A stretch of DNA of 64,000 nucleotides from Ophiobolus disseminans. Lineage: Eukaryota; Ascomycota; Dothideomycetes; Pleosporales; Phaeosphaeriaceae. A program made the translations under genes and the position numbers. The DNA lies in the NCBI GenBank assembly GCA_010093685.1, contig MU006253.1:1-64000 (forward strand), in the 5' to 3' direction. Within the stretch, counting starts at the first letter, position 1. Each line of letters begins with the position of its first letter. The notes beneath the pieces were generated by a model. The model was not told the origin of the DNA. It saw only the letters and a program-made list of their open reading frames with translations, and ran no database searches. Positions 56,197 through 64,000 of the stretch are shown here, piece after piece.

Positions 56197-57594
56197 TTGG
56201 CCCGATATTATCTCCCCTATAATCAACAACATTCTCCACCCACCTCTTACACCCAACAATCTCAACCCGCACATACGCCGATAGACGGTCCCACCTCGCG
56301 CTCCTTGGGGGATGATAACGACAGTGCATCTCAGACATCAACGGAACTGTACGATGGCTACGAACCTTTTGACACGTTCAAGACGAGAGTCGAGCATCTG
56401 TGTCGCGAACTTTGGCCAGATACAAAGTCATGCTTCGACATACAGCACATGAGCGGAGGCTCTGATAATCGCGTAGTGGGTCTCACTGTCGTGCTCCCTG
56501 AGGCCCGCGACGAGGGACCGCACACGGGACCTGATATGGTTCGGCTGCCTGCAGGAGCCTACGTACTTCACATTCCGCGCAGTAGAACGGAAACATTCAA
56601 ACACGATTCCGTTCTTCTAGAACGTGTAAGTCAATACTTAGCGCCATCAGGAATACGCGTACCAACTATCCTTCACTTCGACACGGGCGTACTAAACGCC
56701 CTCGGCCGACCTTATTCTCTCCAGCGCCGATTCTCCGGATCCCGTCTCGATGCTGCGTGGGACGCACTCAACAACCTGCAAAGAGAGCAAGTTGCTTTCG
56801 AGCTAGGCCGCATGTTCAAGGCGCTCGAAAGCGCGAGGAATGCGTCTGGTGGGATCCCGGATTTCGGCGGCGGGCCGCGCGCAGATGGGAGTGTGAAGAC
56901 GTCTAGTTTCCCGTTTCCGGATGACGAGTCGGTCGGTGTAAAATATTGCGTCGACCCCAAGCCTCCCAGGGCACTCGTTCTCGAATTGCTGGATCGATGG
57001 CACCGATTGCCCGTACCCATCAAGTCGCCGTGGGCTAGTATGGCTGAGATGGTGCACCGAGGTACACCGGCTTTCGACGCTGTGAAATCTGAATACTATT
57101 TCTGCCATGGGGATCTCTTCCCACGCAACATCCTGGTGGAGGTTCGAAACGAGCGTGTCGCGACTCTTACCGCCATCCTGGACTAGGATATGGCTCACTT
57201 CGCTCCTCTGGCCGTTGCATTCACGCCACCATCATGGCTTTTGGATGACGCGTACTGGCAGAATGACGACGCCTGTCTGAGCGAAGACGAGATGTGGGCT
57301 GCGACAAAGTATCCACAAGACGTAACATCGCAAGCTCGCAAGGGTATCTTCGACCAGCAGCTATCGGAAGAAACGAAAGAAGCAATGTATGCGGAGGAAT
57401 CGCCGCTCGCACGGAAGATCTGGACATGTGCGACTGATGTGCGCGCAAAGAGCTGGGCCTATCAAGATCTCGAGAGAATGTACGAGGCTTGGGAAGCGCA
57501 AGATCGGATTGTCGAGGAGGACACGAGGGTTTCAAGTGTAGTGTCCGCCGCAGACTTTCGAGATGCAGTTGCTGATTTGAGAATTACGGAGTAA
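56197..57594 (+). pseudogene. APH-type phosphotransferase gene with one nonsense codon in its metal-binding motif
   Basis: One frame runs from about 56197 to TAA at 57592-57594 with a single interruption, TAG at 57184-57186. The protein is a fungal aminoglycoside-phosphotransferase/choline-kinase-like kinase. GGSDNRVVGLTVV forms the nucleotide loop and HGDLFPRNILV the catalytic loop (His-x-Asp...Asn). The metal-binding motif follows as AILD-stop-DMAHFAPLA, where the family has Asp-Trp-Glu/Asp. TGG to TAG is a single G-to-A change. Everything downstream (the helical tail to SAADFRDAVADLRITE) stays coding in the same frame, so the break is recent, or a sequencing error, or suppressed. The codon at 56197 is TTG and a stop lies just upstream, so the true start, perhaps in an upstream mini-exon, is unknown. 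Substrates of such fungal proteins are not established. Confidence 0.8.
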
Positions 57595-57715
57595 TGACAA
57601 AGCGTTCAACAAATACAAAAGTCATTTTCTTTTTTGCTCTGCCTTCACTTTTAATCCTACCCCCGCCTCGCCGACGCAGACCTTGAAAGAAACGCTGGTT
57701 GAACATATACTTGCA

Positions 57716-60419
57716 TTAAATCAAATTCCTAGCCGAGGAACGCGCCTGGACATTACCGTCTGTAGGGTTGACATACGGGACACTGGAACTGCCGGGTGCT
57801 GTGTACGATTTGCGTAGTCCCTGCAAAGGAACGTTGTCATCGCTTTGATTGTGATGAGGGATGCGTCGTACATTGTTTGCGCTGTGATAATCTTGGGTGG
57901 TCGTTGGTCGTGGTGTAGGTACTTTCACTTCGTGTACGCTGGCTTGGTCGTGCTTTTCGTCGTACTTTTTCTGCGCTTCCACGTCCAACGCCTCCGTGCG
58001 CTTTCGTTGCTTATCGGTCGTGACCCAAGCCGTTCCCCAAATCCAGATGCGTTTCCAATCAGTGGCGTCTTGTTTGCTGGGCACGTCGTGCTCGTCCTCG
58101 TAGTTGATGTACCAGAAGGCTATTTTGATAGCCGCGTACGTCAAAGCGAGGGTAAGGATTTCAGTGCTCACTGTCACATGTCAGCGACCGTATCGCAAGA
58201 GATAATAACGTGTGAGGCAGTCGGGTTAGGTGTCTAGGCGGAAGACTTACCAAAGATACCACCGAATTTAGAGCCGTTGTAGACGCCCTCTTTGCCGAAG
58301 ACCTGCAGATCCTTGAAGCCGTCGATGCGTAGTGCGAAAAGTGCTGTGAGGAACGCGAGGGGGGCGAAAACAATCGTGATGACGGTGAATCCGATGACGG
58401 CGGTGCTTACGATGAGACTACTATGCGAGTCTTTTATGCTGGCGTGGGTGCGCTTGAGATTGAGCATGTCTTGGATGATCTTCTCGATGCGTTCTGCGTC
58501 GCCATCGATTTTAGCTACTCGCCTCATGTAATGCTGGAGCCTGCCTTGGGTATAGTGAACGTAAGTCCATTGCGGTGGATCATGCGGAGCTATCGGTTCT
58601 TGTGTCCCTTCTTCGACAGATCGCTTCGGAGCGCAGGATTCAAGCACGTTATTGAAGATGCGCTCTTGTTGCTCGAGGACGTTCTTGGTCATAGCAAGCT
58701 CGCTGCGCACATTAGATATCACGTGCAAGAAGTAGCGTTCTTGGCGAATTACGAGCTTGCCTGTTTTCCTGCCGGGGACGCTGCTGCTGTATTGTGTGAC
58801 TTCGCAGAGGAGTTCCATTACTCTGATTTCGAACAGATCGAGCGCGGGCGGGTATGTGACGCCCTCGTGATATTGCTTCTTGCCGAAGTCGTCGATGTGG
58901 CTCGCCATGACCATGGTTAGATGATCATCGGCAATGGACTGTGCACCGTCGAGTACCCACCGTGTGGGCATGTTGTCAATGCCTTCGCTCAAACCCTGGT
59001 ACAATCTTCCTTCTCGCGTCATACCATGAGCCGAGATGAAAACGTTACCCAGTCTGTATAACCATAGCTGAGGTACCATACGGATGAAGGCGTTCTCTTC
59101 GATATCTACCTTACCCTTTTCTCGGCTGTCGTAGCTGGCAAAGTCGTCCCGGCTATGATAAACGGTCTGATCTCGGTTTCGTTTCCCGTTCTCTGCAGCA
59201 GACAGGCCTGGGTAGTACGCCTCGTCTAGAGTACGTTCAGAGTGAGTGCCATCCAGGGATATACCGATAGACGATACCCTGTCAACAAGTTTCGTGTGTT
59301 GATCTCGTCTCGGTAATTGGTCGCCTACAGTACTAAGTACCAGGCAAGGGAACTAGAAGATCAGCCATGTTACCAGAAACATCAGTCAGTATGACTGACT
59401 GTAACTGCATCGCAATTGACTTCCGATAAATTATCTATCAGGGGTAATAGCGATGTCACTTGTGGGAGTTCTAGCCGCAACTGGTTTGGCCATGACAGTA
59501 TTTCCATGTACTCTAGCAGAGGATCACCTATGTCGCGGCGTGTATTCTCGAAAAGAAATTCGAACAGTTTCCGTGCCTCAGTTCCAAGGTGTTTTATTTT
59601 AGCCTATGATTGTCAACTATGGAGGAAAATCTCAAAATATCCCTACCAAGATCAACGGGCACTGTCAACATGTAAGTCACGTGTTCTGCTCGTTGAATCA
59701 TGACCGAAAATCTGCTTACGTTGGTGTACGGAATGTGGATCCACGTCATTTGTCCAGCTTCGTTGACATGTGAAGCAAGCCCTTTTAATATGTCTTCGGC
59801 AGCGAGAGGGCCTCCCCGCAAATCTCTAAGTTCCTGGAAGTCGGTCCTAGGAACACTGGTGTCTTTATCGCCGGATACAGTTAGTATTGGGATAACCTCT
59901 CTCGAGTGTTCTATGATGAATATTTCAAGAGCTAGTAGACGCTCCGTTTGTTTGAACTCTGGCACACGAACGATTTTCCTAGCAAACGTGAACTCCATCT
60001 GGTTGTCCCCTGGGTGCGCACCGCGGGCAAGTAGGAGCGCAGTCGTGTCTACAGCGCAGAACTCCGTAGCCCTGGCGAGCAGCGAGTGGCCTTCGATCGG
60101 ACGAGGCTTTTCTACTTCCATTTTCAGCCAACAAGCGTTATGCCTTGCGTTCAACAACCTCCGTAGCGTGGCGCCGAGCACAAGAGCTTTCACCTTCCCG
60201 GAGAGGACATCATCAACAGGACAATCTGCAGTGTCATTCTGATCCAGGAATTCCACCAGCCCTCCAAGTCCTTTCACCTCTTGTCTTAAAACGTCTTGGC
60301 CGTCAGCGTCGAACCACTGTCTTTTGACAGCCTTGAGGAGATAGTCGAGTTTCTCGATTCTGCCGAGATTATTTTCCTTGCGATGTAACGAATCGTTTAC
60401 GATATTCTGGATTTCTATC
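57716..60419 (-). CDS. Ankyrin-type/CorA-like membrane protein
   Basis: Exons resolved from the C-terminus are 58170-57716, 59352-58251, 59603-59400 and about 60419-59720. All junctions keep frame (acceptors GACAG, TCTAG, CATAG; donors GTAAGT, GTCAGT, GTAAGC) and give about 820 residues. The N-terminal exon holds an ankyrin-like stretch (GHSLLARATEFCAVDTTALL, then ARGAHPG) and ends WIHIPYTN. The middle carries ISLDGTHSERTLDEAYYPGL and a helical region. The C-terminal exons supply two membrane helices (around IVSTAVIGFTVITIVFAPLAFL and LTLALTYAAIKIAFWYI) in the CorA-like arrangement, with a disordered Asp/Asn/Ser tail. This ankyrin plus CorA-like design is common in Pezizomycotina; magnesium transport is assumed from CorA but not shown, and the CorA GMN motif is not evident. 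The starting exon was not resolved: a basic MSRTSSTKSEELSRRRQ exon near 60.5 kb is a candidate but its donor does not fit the phase. Confidence 0.75.
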
Positions 60420-60539
60420 CTAGTTTTAACGCAAAAAGCAGTTATGAAGCATGGGTGTCAGCTGAACCTGGTTCGAATCTTTCTGCCTCCGCCTTGAAAG
60501 TTCCTCCGATTTTGTCGAACTAGTGCGAGACATGTCCGA

Positions 60540-61049
60540 GACGGCACGAAGATAAAGCTCTAAAACTCCATAAAAATGATGCGTACGGGAAGATGAGAAA
60601 CTTCCAGGTGCGATGAGCTTCAACTGCTTATTCTGTTACGAGCGGGGAGCGACCGATCCCACCCGACGGTAAATGTCATTGATCCACGACGTGACCAATA
60701 TCGCCTGCGCGTATCATGGTCAGAGAATAAGCGCCATACATGAACATGCGTGTTCGCTGCTCAGCGTCGCGCGTGGGGCCGAGCGTTGTTAAGTGCTTCC
60801 AGCTGACACGATGACTTCGTCCGCGTTGAAAACTAGCGCCTTGGCGAAAGAAAGGCGACTTCCAAACTTCGCTTTCTGCTTTCCTTTTCACTACTTTGAT
60901 CTACAGTAACATATCTACAAGACTCGGCCACTTACTATAACCCTCTTGAAGAGACTTGTTACCCTCAAGCCTTTGAGGGCGCTCGTTCTCAAGATGCTGT
61001 GCACGCAGTTCATATCAATTCAAAGAGCCGCCATCGTACGCTTCCTATA
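60540..61049. other. Intergenic stretch
   Basis: Possible promoter and first exon of the CorA-like gene; otherwise no supported frame before the stop of the next gene at 61050. Confidence 0.35.
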
Positions 61050-63117
61050 CTACACATACATCCGTCTCTTCCTCACCCGCACAATATCTGCTCCGTCCAA
61101 AGTTCCGATCACAAGCTTCCCAACACCATCACCGTCTTCCGCGTCCCCAAATCGCACCCTGCAATCCCTCAACAACCGAGCCCGTTCTGACGCATCCAGG
61201 AACGTGCCGCTACCTGGCACGGCCACGTATGCATTATCCCGCGTCGCCAGACTCGACACATTCATCAAGACGTCGGGACCCCTTGCCAAAAAGCACCGCA
61301 CGACCGGAGGAACCGTGCTCGCGATGATGAGAATGACAGACGCGATACACAGCGCCGTGACCCAGGGTTTGTGGGCTTGCATGATTTCTACGGCGCGGTT
61401 TCGCGTCCCGCTTGTGCGCCATAGTCTAGATTGGAGGCCTTGGATCGCGGCAAGGGTGTAGTTGGCCGCATACGCAATGTCTGGGTCGTTGAGTGTGAAG
61501 GTGGTATTGGGATCTTGGTAGGATGTTTGGGGCGTGAGGCCAGCGGTCATGGCGTAGGGCGCGGACGTGCAAGTCCAGTAAGTATTTATGAGTTGGCCTA
61601 GCCTGACGGTGTAGGTATGTGCGGACTGTTTCAGTCTGGGCCAATCTTTTGTTGTGAGGAGCGGGTTTTCAGGCGCGGCGATGTAGAAGTCGAGCAGTGT
61701 AGGGTAGGCAGAGCGGCTTGTGACGGAGCTAACGAGGGCGGTGGAAAAGGTTAACCAGTTCCATGAGGGCCCAGTTTGGACGTCAAGTTGCGTTATGTTG
61801 GGGTGTGGGTGTGGAAGCTGAGAGCGGCGGATCTTGGAGACCAGGCAGGTGAGTGCAGTTGAGCATGACACCTCGACCTCGACATATGCTGTTTTAAGAG
61901 AGCACTCTGCCCGCAGGGGCAGACCGGTCGTTGTATCGTACCCGAAAGTGAAGGCCTCGAGAGATCCGCCTTCGATGGAGATGTTACTTCGCCTCGTCGT
62001 TCTATTCGAGATGGAGTAAATATCCTTCCACCAAATCATCGCACTGTTTCCCCTTTCGGCTCGAACGACTGACGCATTTGCCGGGACGAGGATATCGTCA
62101 AAGCCGCCCTTGATACAGGTCAGATTTAGATACGTTGTCTGTAGCCTCATCTTGTGGTCGATATAGCCAGCGCCTTCTAGACCAGAGATAGGCACTCCAA
62201 CAAGCGAGACGAACACTGCCGGATCTTGGTCTTTGCCGAGGTTGACGTCAAACCATCCGTCGTTGTCCGGAGGTGTGTTGTGGTCCGCCTCGTAGTACTC
62301 GATTCTGGGAATCTTCACATTCCCCCAAAGGTCAAGTGGCGACCTTTTTGTTGCCAGGGGCCCAATCATCGCAGCATTAAAGAGTGTATTCACGACTGCC
62401 CACACCGAATTACGGCCTGAATCCTCATATCCATAGAGGTTAGCCGTAGAAGCCATGTAGTCGAAGACTACCGGCTCAGTTTTTGTCGTCACACCGATGC
62501 TCAGCTGGCGAAACGATGCCTGACCACCGACGGGCGATAATGCCCAGACAGTGACCAAGCCAACGCCGAGAAAGCTCACGACCCGCAGCTTGAACTGAGA
62601 GATTACAGTGCTTGTAAGCGACGTGCTTTCAGCTAGAGTATCAAGGGTGCCGATGCGCGCTCCTTTCTCGAACCGCCAGACTAAGATGGAGTGTGCTGCG
62701 CGACCAACCACAGCTGCGAAGAGTATGGGAAATATGGTAGGGCCCTGACGTGTATTAGCTTGAATACATTATGTATCTGCATGTAATCGCTCGTACATAT
62801 TTGCTAGCGCTCACAAGTCTGTCCTTCGCCCGGGGGTGGTCCTGAGTAGATGTCTGATCGTACGAGTTAACAATCAACGCGAAGGCAAAGAAGGCTACCG
62901 AGAAGCCGAACAACACAAAGTCGACTGTTGCACTCCAGACTATCATGTATACCAAAGTTTTGATGGGCTTGGGCGATGTGGGCCAGCCGTGCGGTTCCTG
63001 GCCACCCTCAGCCTGGTCAAGTAATGGACTCCCAGCCGCTGCGGCTCTAGGTACTGGTTTGCGGCGGACATTTCCCTCTCTGCTGCTCTGAAGCGGTCTG
63101 TCATGTTTACTCTCCAT
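61050..63117 (-). CDS. Large fungal multi-pass membrane protein of unknown function
   Basis: Two exons, 63117-62815 and 62744-61050, give 665 residues; the intron (GTGAGC to ACGTCAG) is phase 0 and yields KDRL joined to GPTIFPILFAAVVGRAAHS. Four membrane helices are visible: LVYMIVWSATVDFVLFGFSV near residue 60, FPILFAAVVGRAAHSILVW, VVSFLGVGLVTVWALSPVGG, and near the C-terminus WVTALCIASVILIIASTV. Between helices 3 and 4 lies a roughly 350-residue extracytosolic domain with several N-glycosylation sequons (NLT, NAS, NRT, NIS, NYT) and paired Cys. This topology, with WRxExGARIGTL after helix 2, is shared by an uncharacterised family frequent in Pleosporales. Function unknown. Confidence 0.8.
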
Positions 63118-63367
63118 CTTTTGAATGTAATGTTTTGAGGATCAAGAGTTGATGGCACAAGGCTCGAGGGAAGCCATTGCATCAGAGCCAAGGCACTACG
63201 CAGACGCCACAGCTTCACAGCAACTTATCTACGGAGCTGCCTTTCAAAAGTTCTCGCTCGCGCTCGTGCAAGCCACCAACAGCCACCAAACTTGGCATAA
63301 AGCAGAATTTTCAACGTAGCTTCATGAAGCTGTAGATAGCTCTGTATACTAATTTATTGTTGCTGCA
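63118..63367. other. Spacer between the membrane protein gene and the transposon
   Basis: Holds the promoter of the gene ending at 63117 and probably the left end of the transposon. An inverted terminal repeat cannot be confirmed without the other end. Confidence 0.35.
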
Positions 63368-64000
63368 ATGGCTCCAAACACTGATGTTTATACTCGTACG
63401 CTTGTTGTCACCTTGAAGGCTCCTTTCGTAGGCAAATCAACTGCTCAGATAGCTGAGGAGACAGGCCTTCCTGCTCAAACAATCAACGATATATACGCTC
63501 AAGCTATCAAACGAGGTTTTGAGCCAAACAGGCCTCTTAAAATCCTTCCTCAGTTCATTGAGGACGCTGTACGATCAGGCCGTCCACGGAAGCAGGAGAA
63601 GGCTGAGGGATCTCTCCTCCAAAAAGTACGACGTAATCAATATGGCCGAGAGAAGTCATGTGCTGACCTTGCTGGGGATCTTAGTCAGGAAGGCCTCAAT
63701 ATCTCTGCTACCACCGTATGGAGAGTCCTAAGGAAGGCAGGATTCAAGAAAACCAAGCCAACGAGGAAGCCTGGGTTGACACAGAAGATGAGGGCTGAGA
63801 GGCTACAGTAGTGTAGGGATCACGAGGCCTGGACGTTGGAGGATTGGAAGAACGTGATCTGGTTGGACAAGACGTCTGTAGTCCTCCTCCACCATTGAGG
63901 AGGCTATAGACTGTGGAGGAGGGCTGATGAGGCTGTTGTACGGAGCTGTATCCGAGAGAGGTGGAAAGGCTACTCTGAGTTCATGTTCTGGGGCTGCTTC
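63368..64000 (+). mobile_element. Degenerate Tc1/mariner-type transposase, cut by window edge
   Basis: From ATG 63368 the frame encodes an N-terminal helix-turn-helix region (TAQIAEETGLPAQTINDIYA, then ATTVWRVLRKAGFKKTK) and continues in the same frame into the catalytic part: NVIWLDKTSVVLLHH, GGYRLWRRADEA and SEFMFWGCF, where Tc1 transposases have (S/T)DE(T/S) around the first catalytic Asp and the WGxF block. The frame is broken by TAG at 63809-63811 (one step from TGG) and TGA at 63896-63898 (one step from CGA). The residue after the first Asp is Lys where Glu is usual (GAG to AAG). All three are C:G to T:A changes, as RIP produces. The element is inactive as read; its remainder lies beyond position 64000. 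Confidence 0.85.

Noticed and set aside
60465..60482. tRNA B-box-like GGTTCGAATCT
   Set aside because: The flanking bases cannot form a T-stem (CCTGG against CTTTC) and no A box or acceptor stem is present.
1..64000. CRISPR arrays, operons, ribosome binding sites, phage or plasmid features
   Set aside because: The window is eukaryotic; no regularly spaced repeats or prokaryotic signals were seen.

Overview
The window is nuclear DNA of a filamentous ascomycete (Pezizomycotina), most likely a dothideomycete of the Pleosporales type. Evidence: short introns (about 45-155 nt) with GT(A/G)NGT donors, CTAAC/CTGAC branch sites and CAG/TAG acceptors; proteins typical of moulds (HET, velvet, an annexin with a Pro/Gly/Gln/Tyr N-terminus, a PHD protein resembling Cti6, a single-chain NAD(P) transhydrogenase); and decayed genes whose stop codons mostly look like C:G-to-T:A changes, as RIP leaves behind. 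The species assignment is inference; no species-diagnostic marker is present.

Layout. 0.6-3.4 kb: a broken gene and an unrecognised membrane protein. 3.6-12 kb: ketopantoate reductase, annexin, a proline-rich protein and an OCH1-type mannosyltransferase. 15-18 kb: a single-pass surface protein and a secreted Cys-rich protein. 19-31 kb is an accessory-looking stretch: a wrecked HET gene, a cytochrome P450 with a GC-AG intron, two tandem paralogues of a small unknown family (one secreted, with a Kex2-type site and a Cys-rich tail), a small hypothetical gene and a BTB protein. 31.7-41 kb is a conserved block: catalase, a Cti6-like PHD protein, a small conserved-looking protein and mitochondrial transhydrogenase. 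41-53 kb is gene-poor, holding a DUF4360-like secreted protein, a velvet-domain regulator and scattered coding-like fragments. 53-63 kb: arginyl-tRNA synthetase with two in-frame starts, an APH-type kinase interrupted by one stop inside its metal-binding motif, an ankyrin/CorA-like membrane protein and a large membrane protein. The right edge cuts a mutated Tc1/mariner transposase.

How it fits together: most genes are independent housekeeping or regulatory genes. I see no convincing biosynthetic cluster; the P450 stands alone. The most unusual items are the paired small proteins at 25-26 kb, the dual-start ArgRS, the one-stop APH pseudogene, the GC-AG intron required by reading frame, and repeated CAR/TGG-to-stop changes at separate loci. 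Exon boundaries given below were worked out by hand from splice motifs and frame continuity; no transcript data were available.
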